Shown: piece by piece, positions 27,088-39,200 of the stretch | Layout: every line of letters begins with the position of its first letter | Position numbering within the stretch: position 1 is the first letter of the stretch | DNA from: Taenia hydatigena | Lineage: Eukaryota > Platyhelminthes > Cestoda > Cyclophyllidea > Taeniidae | Assembly (NCBI GenBank): GCA_036345935.2 | Contig: JADWOT020001504.1 | Span: 1-64,000 of the forward strand | DNA: 64,000 nt | Direction: 5' to 3' | Made by a program: the position numbers and the translations under genes | The notes under the pieces: generated by a model | Database searches by the model: none | Told to the model about the DNA's origin: nothing | Seen by the model: only the letters and a program-made list of their open reading frames with translations

Positions 27088-30000
27088 GACGTTTTGCCTG
27101 TTGACGATTTTACGGAGGACTACGGTACTCTACTAAATTTTAAAATGGTTAACGAACTCAAGGATAAGTAAGCTATTGCATTGTTAGCACTTTGATCTAT
27201 GACGTTCAATTTCAAAAAGATTTACACAGGCTGTTACTAATCTATCATGGTGTTTTGGATGTCACTACTCAGTGTTTGCCCAGGCGTCACCTGGTGTGGT
27301 GCATACTTGCCCTTGCCAGTGTCAATTCCACCATTTTCCACGCGCTAGTTGGATTGCATAACTATCAGTTATAGGAATTTTGGGTGACTGCTCTAATGGC
27401 TTCTCCCACTTTTGTACAAGAAACGCAGCTTTTGCATTGAGAGTTATGCCCTGCATAGATTTTAAATGACTTTACGCATATTTAGTTTAGTGCAACGTTT
27501 TACCTAGTCAAACGCATCAGCAATTTTTTCTCCCTTACTTCCAAATGCGTTAATTTGCACAAACGCCTTTATATGGGCACACGTTGCACGGCACCGCTTT
27601 TATCTTTTCGTTCCTTATCATGCAATGCTTTTATTGTTTTAGATGACCAGCTACTTTGTAACAATTGTCATGCCTATGTGAGATTCACTATATTCCTTCA
27701 GTAAATATTTTAGTTCAATTATCCTTAATTTTTGTAATAAGGTTTCGAGAAGACGTGCCTTTTTAAATCATGTGTATTAATTTTGAATGTGAGGTGCAAT
27801 TTATAATGGGAAGCATGCGAGCTAAGAAGGAAGGCTGCAATCTTTACACTTGCTCTGAATTATCAATCGGTGTAAAAATATCTTGTTTGATATCCTCTGC
27901 AACTGTTAAATGAAAATGGATTGCGAGTCAAGGATTAAAAATTTGAATGAAAGTAGGATCTTCTTTGTTATAAAGATTAGACGGCATTTCCGTATGAGTG
28001 TCTGCATGCGCTGAAGCATGTTCGACCGAGCGACAAAGGTAGGCTGGCAGACTAAACAGATGGATTTTCCACCTGCTTGCGTCCGCTTGTATTCCTGGAG
28101 GATTTGCCTGCGCCATGATGCTTAATTGCGGAAAAACATTTCCACACGCGTAAGTGACTTTGCTCGTGCATTCGTAAAGAGGCAGAGCTGGTACATACTT
28201 TCGCTCTTCCTCATTCTGTCCATTATCGTTCACTTCACCAAAATTGTGTAGAGAAGTAGACGATGTTGTTTTCATGCCGTTGTCATGCGTCTCAATGTTA
28301 CTTTTTTATGCTGCATAAGGCACGGTAAACCAGGTCTCAGAAGGCAGATAGTGGCAGCAAGCGAGGTGATCGGAGAGTCGCATATCGAATGCACCAGACT
28401 GCAGTAATGGAAGATAAAGATGGAGCTAGGACAATATGGCAGTGCAAGGGGTGACAAGCAGGTCATAAAGCTGTAAAACCGATTCAGGTAATGGGCACAG
28501 GTTTTGGCTGAAAGAATGCGTGGACAGACCTGTCGCGAGGTTCTTGTCATTGCATCCATTTTTACTCTGCAATATTGATGACGAGTTAAATTGCACTTTG
28601 CCTGTTTTTGCAAATTGTCATATTGACCTCCTGGTCAAGACACCACATATTTTTGACTGAATTTTGCATTGTGTTATTATTGCTGGTTCAACTACAGTAT
28701 TGTGCTGAGGGCACTTGTGATTGCGCCTAGAATTAAGACCAGGAGTAGTACATTTGTTTTTGTCTAACTTTAAACAGATAATTTGGAAAAATGAATCAAA
28801 TTGAAGGCATAACTAACCGGTCCAGTTTTCCTTATGGGACGTTGTAGGTCATGCTTGCATGGAAAGATGCATGTGTAGACACATAGCCAGGATGCTTCGT
28901 TAAGAGCAATTTATTTTATGCTGGATACTCCGAAAGAAAATCAACGTGTTGCAATGCTTTTTTTGTACGTTGTTGCCCACCTTCTCCTTACAATTCGCAC
29001 ACAATGTTGATAAGTAGAGCTGAGCATATACCTAGGAATGATGCCTACTAACGGTGTTGTGGTATACGTGTCTTGGAATAAATTGTGCATCACTATGGAA
29101 ACATAGAATAAGAACGGAACATAAGGAAGCAGTCAAGATAGTCTGCGGCTACTCTCTAAGGCTTGTGCTATGCTCTTCTTCAGAATAATAACGCAGACAC
29201 CGCTGGAAATAGACTTGACATTAGGCCACAGTGTCTCCGCAGCTAAGTGCACAAATAACAAGATCGAAACCATTTTACATCCATAGCATCTCAACTAACA
29301 GCCTTAAAATGGATCATCTTACCATAAAAGAACAAGGAAACCGGCGAATGCTATCTTCCTCAAAGCAAAAAGACATTCACTATAATTGTGGACGATGACT
29401 TGTTTGTGTAGATGTAAAACCAATGTTGCTCGCTTTTTCAAATGCATTAAGGTAGCGATTTATTTAACTTTGGGCAACATTCTGCAGCGGTTAGTTAAAA
29501 GCCTAATCACAAATAAAAGAAAACAAAAAAGCGCTTTAAACTTTTTGAACTACAGATATGGGCGGGCCTTGGAGCGGAAAACGTCAAGTGTAAACTTCAT
29601 TTCCACCTTATTACTCCGGAAACATCCATAAATTGATGCAGCATATTGAACAACTAAAGTGCTAGAAAACTTCCCTTAGCAATATTACTACATGGCGCTC
29701 TTGTGTTCATTGCGAAATTATGCTGTGCTTCTCAAGCAGGACATAAGGATACCGCACTGTTTATTGTCTTTGTGGTAAGCACATTCCCCACCCTGGCTGA
29801 GCGATGGGTTGAAGATGTAAATGCAGCAGACTGCTGTGCGGGAATATTGCCGTAAATTCACTTCCTTACCTTCTCAACTTCTCTATTTGATCTCGAGACC
29901 CACTTGCATGCCCTTTTGGGGACTTTTGAAGAGAAATACGTAATCACATGCTCAGCGATTATAAAATTTGTGCACGGGATTTCAAGCAAATCAAGTACGG

Positions 30001-30425
30001 GGAATCTCACAGAGTGGTTACACCTTTACGAATAGGCTTATTACAAATGCATGCAAACACGGTACATAACTACGAGGTTTACCATTTACAGTGACCGCTG
30101 ATTACTGGCCGATACTTTTACATTGCATTTACTTATCTTGCTGGATTTCGATAGATTTTCTCCGAAATCATACCAATTAGCAAATTCATGAACCTTTGAA
30201 TTCGCTACTGAGGGCTGAACCAGGGTCCTTACAAAAACGCACCGCGATTCTCCATTCTTCTGCGTGTCGGGTCGCCTTCACCAAGGTGTATTTTCGCCCA
30301 ACCCTTAAAGCTAAATTTTTTGGCACGTTAGATATGTCACGTTGTTGATATCGCAGGTGTTCATCGATTTACACGGTCTGCTTTAAAATAAGTTTCTAGT
30401 AAAATTCCCCTTTTAGCTCACATCA
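27088..30425. other. 3' flank and intergenic region after the CELF-like gene
   Basis: This holds the 3' UTR of the CELF-like gene, whose end I cannot place, then noncoding sequence. A stretch at about 27192-27290 weakly resembles a scrambled RRM3 exon (IYDVQ...KDLHRLL). A minus-strand frame at 27928-28275 is noted separately. The plus strand is purine-rich around 28300-28560. Nothing else is recognised. Confidence 0.45.
27928..28275 (-). CDS. Open frame of uncertain coding status
   Basis: A minus-strand frame of 115 codons starts with ATG. Its first about 65 residues have a protein-like mix: an acidic and polar start (EVNDNGQNEEERKY) and then two Cys in a ...YECTSKVTYACGN... stretch. No family was recognised. 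A weak donor-like GTGGAA follows AAGCAG in the middle of the frame. The length is within chance expectation for the window and the upstream acceptor is poor. It could be an exon of a minus-strand gene or noise. Confidence 0.15.
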   Translation of the reverse strand: MKTTSSTSLHNFGEVNDNGQNEEERKYVPALPLYECTSKVTYACGNVFPQLSIMAQANPPGIQADASRWKIHLFSLPAYLCRSVEHASAHADTHTEMPSNLYNKEDPTFIQIFNP

Positions 30426-30855
30426 GATGATCTTGAAGGCCCCAACCTGTTCATTTTTATCTCCTACAAGAGTGCAGTGGATTGGACCTGATTAACCTGC
30501 ATCCGTCATTTTGACGGGTGATAAGTGTGAAAGTGTTTCTGGGCAGAGCAACCAAGCAAAGCAGATGTGCGTGCAAGATTAAATGCCTTAAAAATTCCCA
30601 CGTTCTATGTTGAACACAGTGCGTCCGTTTACAAAGCTGTAGGTGCACAGAGTACGATACATGGGATTGATGAATAGGCTTCGGGAGGGAAGAGTTTAAG
30701 GGTTCAGCTAAGGCGCTCCAAGGGTAGAATCTTCTTAGGCTACAGATCTTACGGATTGTTAATGCTCCTACCACAATGCTTTTAAAAAATATGCTTTTGT
30801 TATAGTAGCCGATTGAAAATGATGCATCTTGCCTTTGGCTTTGTCTAGCGGACAA
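30426..30855 (+). pseudogene. Decayed tandem duplicate of the CELF RRM3 exons and introns
   Basis: This segment aligns base by base with about 26657-27115 of the CELF-like gene, including both exon-intron junctions. It starts with a frame reading EGPNLFIF (compare KGSNLFIY) at 30435. It then follows the RNP2-to-loop region, the end of that exon (GGGCAGAGC...CAAGCAAAGC), the short intron (matching words such as GATTAA.TGCC and GTGTCC/GCGTCC), the second RRM exon (TAAGGGTTCAGCTAAGGCGC) and the start of the last exon. It is disabled: a one-base loss after the RNP2 region, an in-frame TGA at 30489, and loss of the GTAAGT donor. Because the introns are retained, it is a DNA-level duplication and not a retrocopy. 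Many substitutions make it old. Confidence 0.8.
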
Positions 30856-33800
30856 ACAATTTACCTTACAGCCCTTTCCTCTAATCTTTGCCGATTTCTT
30901 GAACTAATTTAAGCGCTATTGTATCGTCAACAATCTACTGCGCGCAAAGCTTTGCTCTTAATAGTAGTTTTTGAGTTTTTACTTGCTTTGGCACTGCATT
31001 TTAGATGCCACCTCTGAATGCTTTTGTGGTTATCATTTGGGTGTGTGGCACTCGCTATCGCTAATGTGTTGCATGACTGTCGGTTTAAGTGAAATTTGGG
31101 TGGTTTTGCTTTAGCTAGTGCTCTCGCCCTGGCGCATGCAACACAGCTCCCAGTATTTAGAGTTATTCTGCATGCAGATTTTATTCATGCCTTTGTGCAT
31201 CATTTGGTTAATACAGCGTTCTATCTGGTTGATCGCATTACCATGGTTTATCGTTCGCCATTTTCAATAGCTTTTTCTGTTTTGGCTAACTATAGCTCAT
31301 TTGTATCAAATAAAACGTGTTTATTGAGGCAACCACTGCGTCTTTACTAATACTTGATTCGTGAGACCAGAAATGATGCTTTATGATTTTGATATACCAT
31401 CTGAATTCCAGAAAAAATCTTAAGTGCATTTAAATAAGGCTGCAGGAAGATGTACAAGCTATGTTCTTTGCACAGGTAATCAACTAAATGCATAATGTGC
31501 GGTTTTACAACGTGCGAGAGGCGAACTAAGATAAAGGTTGCAGTTTTTGACATTTAACTTATCAGACGATGGGGGATAACTTAGATTGGTAAATTAGCTC
31601 TCGGTAACTCCCAGCCATGGCGGTAGATCACTTCCCATTGTAATAATGGAGGGTCTACCTGCGAAGGCTGCTTTTGTGACCTCTGCTCTCCGTGCGACTC
31701 GCATTAACCTAAAGAAAATTGTAGCAACATTTTCCACCTGCATTGATGCGCAAAGTAATTAGCAGTCCATAAATCAACTCGCAACCTTCTTACGATGGTG
31801 GCATGCCCAAATTGATTTTTGGTCTGAGATCGCAGCAGCCGCAATTCATGCACTCAAAATTCAACGTGGGGTAATGAAGACGCCCCAATGACTGTGCGCA
31901 GCAATGAACGACCGCTGAGGACTACCACTACCATTAATTTGCGACCGACCTCCATTATGCCGCTGGCATTCTTTTAATATCTTATCGCTTCTGTAAGGTC
32001 TAGGTTAATGTCATTGTAACGGGCTGACTTCAAGTTGTCTAGGGGTCTCTAACCTACCATGCGATCCTACGTCCACCCAGCCACTACACCTGCTGCCCCA
32101 TATTATGACAGCCGGCGTATGTACTTTCTCTCCTTAGGTGTGTTGCAGTCATGCGTAGCAGTTAAGTAACGCAGATTTTATTAAGCTACTAAGTAATGAT
32201 TCATTTTATGCATTTTTCCAAATGGCTACATATTTAAGGTATCTTAAGTTCATACCAGGGCCTCTCTGTTACGCCTTGATCCCAGTTCATCACTTGGGTC
32301 ATTGAATGTCGCAGCCTCCGTTTTATGTAGTTTAAGGGGTTCCAAACTCACGAATTGGCTTCTAAAGTTGGTTTGGCATTTGCTTCTTTGTATTTGCCCT
32401 TTGTTTTATTTATTTATTAAACCCAAGTTATGAGCTCAATGCACATTAAATTCCATTGCTAAGACTGCAAATGAGTGCAAACACCGAATTGGGCAAAGGG
32501 ATGGGCACAGGAAACAGATCCTTATGTGATTTTACGTGTTAGAATTAGGAGCTTATCACAATGTCAATGGGATACCACGTCTGCGACTCACAGCTATAAA
32601 CACTTGTCAGTAACTCTCTGCACGACTCATACGACGTTGCACAATTGCACCAAAGAGGGACTGTTAGCGAGGCCAGGATAGGAATACTTGAGTATTGCTT
32701 AATTGCCTAAATTTCTTTTGATCTCGATCTGCTCCCGCACATTATCATGGCTATGGTTTAAATGCACATATTCCAACTTCAAAGTGTTTCTAAACTCACT
32801 AATTTACCCAAATTTACTAGATCTGAGCTTCAGTTGTGCCTGCAACTCTAGTCGATTATGCTGTTTTTGCAATTGGTAGTGATGTGTCTTATTACTAAGT
32901 TGCCACGTAAAATTGCATAATTACGCAGCATAATTAGATTTCGTCAATCGCATTCTGTGACATTGCAAAAATGCAGTCAGTTATGGCGTGAATAAGCATT
33001 ACTCGCCAACTGATTACAGGTCAAGAAGACGACGCGTCAGGTGGCATTACAACATTGTCCTGGCAACCAAACCTCCGTCTACCTGCTCACATCAAAATAT
33101 CTCTCATTGTGAGCCTAGCGATGAGTTCAAATCAAGTAACAGAACAGGGCCATGCATGCAGACATAAAGTCATTATAGCGTGAACATAAAATCTGAGGAA
33201 CTAAATAGGTGCTCTAGTGGGCATTCGATTCGTCGTGGAGATGTCCATCTTCTTCTCAGAGGATGTGAATGCAGATGCAGATTTGAGTGTCGTCAGATAG
33301 CAGCGCGTTAAACTGATGGGTGATTTTAAAACTAGTGGTAAATGGGAAAGTGGAATTCATCCAGGGTTTCTTCAAGGTGCAATAAGAGCGTAGACGCGGG
33401 TAAAGGCAGCAAACTGCTTTATCAGGGTAACGACATCGTTATGCTTATGCGATGGCCTCTCCTTTTCCCATTTGACATTTGAGATTTCACTATCCCATGC
33501 TCCACTAGGTGTGCACACCGAATAAGAAACATATAATCTCTCGAGTTGACTTTCCTAGTTGCGATCCGTTGCATCGAAACCAGATTCTATTAAAAGTCAT
33601 TGCAGCAGCTTTAAAATCATTTAAAGGCATAAGTAAGATGGAATTTTATTCATGTCGTTTTATTTGTCCATGTGCTTTCGTTGCTTGTGCGATGCTTTCA
33701 AAATCCTGGATCATGGAGCTATTACTTTTATGCTAGGAATACTAATTCTGTTAATGTGTCCATATCCTCAAGATTTGCCTTAGCCTACCAAACCCTAACA

Positions 33801-34771
33801 CCATACAATCCATTACCAAAGCATCATTCTCATCCAAAGCCATCCATTTGAAAGCACTGCTCATTCTATTTGGCCATACAAACATAGGGCATGTGATTTT
33901 CGCAGCCGCTGCGCAGAGTCAAGCAAGATTATGACAGTGAAGCTGGCCTCTTAAAAAAGGTCTACCAGAAAATACAATCCTATTAGTAGGATAAATGAGA
34001 TATTCAGTGATATAAATCGGGCTGGTATTAAAGCAAGAACACGGGTTGAATACAGCGGCAAGCAAAGGTTGAGATGCTGAGTTCTTAATAAAAGTGGTGG
34101 CTTTTGTAAGCACTAGTAGGCGGGTGAAGCAAATCCACGAAAAAAGCGTTGATTCGCTACTCGGTGGGTGCAGCCTGAGCGGATTTCGAGAATATGGTGA
34201 CGGCTGGATGGAAGGTCACTTGCAATCCGTTATTTACAATCCTAACTAAGCCTCAAGCACTAGCGCCGCACAACAGAGGCTCCAGACCTGATTTCAAGTG
34301 ACCTATCAGTTACTAACATTCCCATTTTTGAGCATGCTGCAGTAGTTGAATGGTAATATCCTGTGCTTTAGCAGTTACAATCGAATTTGAGTGCCGAAGG
34401 TAAGTCAAGCCAATCTCTTTTGACTATTTGTTATAGTCGTACTTCTAGCAAGAAAGATTGTGGATGGTTGTGCAATATCGGAGAGCTGCAAGAATATCAG
34501 GTGGGCTAGCCAAACACCTCTACCCAATACCCTGACCTTTTTAAGGTAGTAGGTGGAGTAGTCCGTCAAAAAACGATCCTTTCATCCTGCTTTACCTGGA
34601 ATATTATGAGTCTTTTTCAGTTGCAGTTATTCCACTTCTTAATAACGACGAAGCACATTTCAATTTGTTCCTATCCACGGCATATAGAAAGTATTAGGGC
34701 AAGCACTGGCTAGCTGGCTGGCTAACCTACTTGGTTGTAAGTGCAATGGCTCAAGTATTAGAGTCACTCAC
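30856..34771. other. Noncoding region, no gene recognised
   Basis: About 3.9 kb after the RRM3 relic. It may hold further degraded flank of that duplication, but I could not follow the alignment with the functional locus past about 30900. The last part would be the first intron of the minus-strand candidate exon at 34772-35081. No recognisable exon was found in it. Confidence 0.4.
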
Positions 34772-35081
34772 CAGGGTCGATTAGGTTGCACAGAGTCCTA
34801 TATTTTACTTCTTGCAATCTCCTCACCATATCCACATTCCCTTTTCCTCCACCCTCCTCCTTCTCTTCACCTGGCTCTACCTCAGCCTCGAATTGCACAC
34901 CCACCTCCTCCGTCGCTGCCCACGTGGTCGAGAGTTGGCTCGCCGTTTGCAATGGTGTCACTGTAGTGAGCGATGACGACATAGGAGAATCTGATTCCAT
35001 CCGGGAGGTGGCAACTGCAGAATAGCACCACGCTACACAAACGATGATGCGATCCAGGAAGCTTGTGAAGTAAATATTCAT
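34772..35081 (-). CDS. Candidate first exon of a secreted or membrane protein
   Basis: On the minus strand an ATG at 35081 opens 103 codons that run into a perfect GTGAGT donor (intron starting at 34771), ending in phase 1. The N-terminus looks like a signal peptide: MNIYFTSFLDR, then the hydrophobic IIVCVAWCYSAVA, then ATS as a plausible cleavage site near residue 26. After it come a Ser/Thr-rich segment, an acidic Glu/Gly/Lys stretch (EVEPGEEKEEGGGKG) and a final VRRLQEVKYRTLCNLID. The exon is more GC-rich than its surroundings. Phase-1 introns after a signal peptide are common in extracellular modular proteins. I do not recognise the family and found no downstream exon at lower coordinates. 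Composition and the donor are good evidence, but the call rests on no homology. Confidence 0.4.
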
Positions 35082-38000
35082 TCTGACTTTCCTGATCTTT
35101 TGTCCGGACCTCTGTCAGATGAGCAGCAGAATCTGCACTCTGTCCTGTTAGGCGTCTTTCAGAGTTCCAAGCCGCTGCCTGTTTGCTACGGCAAACGAAT
35201 AAGCTCTTATCCATTCGCACGTCAAAAGCGCATTTCGAACATTTGATACTACCTTAGGTGGCTAGCAATTACAATCGCGAGGCAAGGCATGTGTGAAACG
35301 GGTTTGGTTAGAGATAACAGGTGAACGATTTTAGTTGCTTACGCTTGTTTAGCCTATCCTGACTTGTTGTATCCGTAATCATTGGCCCGCCTGGAATGCA
35401 TGCTGAAATAATTGGAAAGTTTTCCTTTCGGATAAATAAATAGCTCATACTCACTATCATAATAGAGATTTCTTGGTCTTACGAAACGCACACATCTTAA
35501 CAAGCCTGACTATATAGATTTTGGATTAGACGCAAGGATTCTAAATCCTGCTTGCTCAGAAATCACGGAATAACTCTGCATCTCTTCGTATGCATTTGCG
35601 CCTTATTTGTGCAGGCAAGTGAATGTGTGCACAATGCATATTCATGTGTGAAGGTATACATGTGGTTACGTGCGTGTGCTTGCATTCCGACACACATTAT
35701 GGAGGCTGAATAATGTGTAGCACCGAAAGTTGTAGAATTTCATGATGCAACTATTGGTGCTGCTGAGGTCGGACAGCAGTCGGCATGAGCTGCAAAGTAT
35801 TTGCAACAAACAAATGGTTGTCTGAAGTCAAGCGCTGCGTAGAGCTCAAGCCATCACGTCAATTTCTTTTGTCTTCCAGGTGGGAAAGAATTATGAGCTA
35901 CTGATGCCGAGCATAACGAAACGACTTTTACTTCTTCTATGCACAGAAAGTTCCTGCAAAGCAACACAAATAGTTGCTCTGTTTGATGGCCCTTTGGAGT
36001 TGGGAACATGGAAATGGCCTTGATTCAATCACATCCTTAAGTGTATATTACCTACTACTTATCAAACGCTCGATTTACTTTACTCCCCTTTAATTACTTT
36101 GGTTGACATTAGAGACCTTTCCATTCTACTCCATCATACACCCATCAGTAATGGAGAAGACATCGGTCCTCTCTCTAAAGGGCACGAGGGATTGTATCAA
36201 AAAAGACATTCTGAATTTGCCGATAAATGGACTGATGACAAAGGTGTATTTCTGCTGCAACATGACCTACCACACTACTCAAATCGTTCTTATTTCAAGA
36301 GCCTTATCCACTTAGGTAGTAAGGCGGTTGCCATTAGCATCAGTCCTCCCGAAATGCCCCTTACAATTTACCATTCACTAGGAATGAAGCGCACCGTAGC
36401 AAAGCTGTGTGGTAAATGTCGAACCTATAAATTGTTGAGCGCAAATTCCTACGTGTCTTTAGGGTGATCAATCCTTCAGCCCCACTGCTTTGTTTAAATT
36501 CTTTTTCTCTTAATGCGCCGATCGTGTCGTTATAACTGCAGTTTATCGGTCAATGCTTAACTAACATTCTTTATTTAAATTTTTTGATAGGTTCCTTATC
36601 TTTCCTAAGACTCTGATTAGGGCTTGCCATTTTCCTTACCCACCATTTTTCTCTTAGATTAAAAAGGTTTACACGACCTATCATGGAATTCTCTTTTGCC
36701 TACCTCATCATTCGCTTATTGTCTGGTCAGGCTTTTTGAAAACCTCAAGGTGTATATGAGTACTAAGTAGAGTGATTCATCCGAACTTCACCAAATGGAT
36801 TCAATGTGCGTTTACAGTTCACCAGTATTCTGTTTGTTCACGTTGAACAGAATGGAGGAATGTTTGTGAGGCCAAAACCCTCGCGTGCCACAAGTTCCAT
36901 CGTCTTACGACTTCACTTAACAATGCGTACGATTAACAGTACATTAGTGTTGACAACAAGGCAACTTTTAAAACGTAAGAGCCTTACTTCTAGGACTTAG
37001 CGACAAGTCTTTCATACGAATTATCGGAACAATACCTATGACCCAAAGTACTTGATATCTGCTTGTTACGCGTTCGATGTTTTAGCTGCTAACAAGCGTT
37101 TATTCTAAATATTCATTCTACAATCCTGATTGACAATTTTCACGTGTTACTATTTCTTTATAGAGCGGCTCCTAACAAGATCGCGAGTGTAAGCGTGGCC
37201 TATAATATGGTCCAAAAATGGATTTTATTTGCGTAGCTTTCTAAAAGGATATCAATTGATAATCAACGAGAATTGTGTAACCCATGTTTCTGCTCATCAC
37301 ACAATCTGAACAATAAATTATGTAGAATACGGAAAGCAACACCTTCCAAATCCACATGTTATGAGGGCAACGGCCAAACAGGAAAGTATAGGGGCTGACA
37401 CGCGATATAACTTAGGGGCTAGTGAAGCGTGACAAGGATATGAAGGTCTATAAAAAGCACACCAAAAATTATTAAGTATCGCATTGTTCCAAAGGAGTAC
37501 GGGACCACTTTTGTCATAGCATGTGGCCTATGTCACCCGAAACGATTAACGTATCCGCCACGTTAGTCATCTGTGGCCGGATTTCGGTGCCAAAAATGGT
37601 CACAGCTGTCAAGGTGGAGTTAGCAACCATACTTCGTTCAAATCATTGTGTCATAGCATTGGGAACTCTGTGTTTCCGCTAAAGAAAAACATAAAAGCAT
37701 AAGTAGTGGTTCATATGGTAAGAAGGGCCGCTAATTTGGAGGCTGCGGCTGCTGAAGTGGAAGCGAGCATGGAATATTCAGGGACATTTATGACTTCATG
37801 CAGCACCAAGCCAGAGAACGATTCAGTGAACCATTCTAGGGTTATGTTTGCCTAGCCGGAAACCGAAATATAACTATCACAACTTGCGGTCACGTCAGCA
37901 TGGCATAATCCGCTCCCACACTCTCCTCGAATTCAACATCAACATCATCATCGGCGTGTGCCTTTACACTGCATTTCCGCTCACGCTATCCGCCCTATTA

Positions 38001-38254
38001 ATCTTTTAATGATAATGTTTCTAGGCTTCTCTGTCCAGCATTACAAATGTTTTTCATTTTTAGCCTTCACAATAAATCCACTTTTTTAAAATTTCTCCGC
38101 TTCTCAGCTTACTTCTCCATACATTCTCGTTGCTTGCAGCTCACGTGCTACTCCACGTCTGCCCACATTTGAAAGGGTTCGAATTTCCAGCGGGTACGGC
38201 CGCATAATGTAGGACATTACGTGCATCTGCAGGCTTGTTAACTGCTTGCAGGCA
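35082..38254. other. Noncoding region, no gene recognised
   Basis: No gene is recognised. The longest frame, 36099-36467 on + (122 codons), has no known motif and no clear splice signals, so it is treated as chance. If the minus-strand candidate exon at 34772-35081 is real, its promoter would lie just above 35081, but no promoter element is recognisable. Bases from about 38115 may already belong to the repeat described next. Confidence 0.4.
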
Positions 38255-38412
38255 GTTAAGGGCGCTACGGTTACCAGGTTTGTTCACTTACGCGCATTTA
38301 AAATGTTTTTTGACTATTACTCCCGACCGGTAATCCGCAGACCTAGAGAAAATAAAGACTTCTCAAGGGCCAGGAGGGAGGGACAGAACAGAAATACACA
38401 TCTATGCAAAGG
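38255..38412 (+). repeat. Dispersed repeat family A, copy 1
   Basis: This aligns in direct orientation with 61112-61267. Shared words include TTAAG, CCAGGTTTGTTCA.TTACG.G.ATTTA, TTGACTAT, CAGACC.AGAGAA and ACA at the end, with roughly one base in four different and a few indels. A weaker match extends upstream, with CATTCTCG and a TTGC.G.TCAC.TGC pattern near 38125 and 61043. It encodes nothing recognisable and is an old interspersed repeat of unknown type. Confidence 0.6.
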
Positions 38413-39154
38413 TAGAAGTCGAGAAATAAAGCAAATACCCACAAAAAATTGTAACTGAAAAAGTAGGGGAGAAATCAATGGTAGCAAGTGAAGGCGTCGT
38501 TCTGATCAGGTAGCGATTCATTCGAGGCACACACTGGTTGAATTTAAGGTCAATCGTGTCAGCAGCGACTAAGAGAGCCTAGGACTTCATTAAGTTTCCT
38601 TTCCCAAAGTACGAACTCTTTTTAGATACAATTTTGGGGTTGTTAAAATTTGAACACACTTCTACTTGCTTCAGCTCACTTAATTGTCGATGTCTCTGTA
38701 GTTGTTGAGTTAATGATGGCATTCAAAACTCTATTTTGCCCCATACAGCCATAATTGGCTCGCCTTAGAACTCTAGCGTACCGGTCAGGCATCTAAACCC
38801 TCATGATCAGTTTCAGTGAAGTAGATCGGGATGAATGGGGCTTGGAAAATGCGGTTCTTTATTGTCTGCCCCTCAAAGATTGCGATCACAATCATTTGTC
38901 CTCGGCTAATTTGTAGAACAGCAGAATCAGCAATGAGCATTTAATTTTTTTATTTATGAATGCGGATTAAGCTGATACAAATCGTTAGCCCCAACTGGTC
39001 TCATTATTGTAGGCAATACAACCGCTGGAGCATTGTAAGTGATCTGTTCGAAATTTTGGCTGCTTCGAAAACCAAGGTCACCTACAAAAGGACAACTTGG
39101 CACAGTGGCCACAATGCTCCCTGACCCTATTGCGGTGGTGTGCTAACTTTCATC

Positions 39155-39200
39155 GTCGGTGCGCTCTTTTTAGGATTTCGGAGAAAAGGAATCAGGTTAT
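39155..39200 (+). repeat. Dispersed repeat family B, copy 1
   Basis: It contains TCGGTGCGCTCTTTTT followed by GGATTTCGGAGAAAAGG. It matches 60346-60395 best and 40848-40895 more weakly. Boundaries and type are unknown. Confidence 0.4.

Noticed and set aside
30457..30855. 132-codon minus-strand open frame, the longest in the window
   Set aside because: It lies antisense to the decayed CELF RRM3 duplicate and has no protein features of its own.
36099..36467. 122-codon plus-strand frame
   Set aside because: There are no recognisable motifs. Frames of this length are expected a few times by chance in 64 kb of this composition.
38170..38190. GGGTTCGAATTTCC, a tRNA-like T loop
   Set aside because: No D arm or matching acceptor stem is found within tRNA distance.
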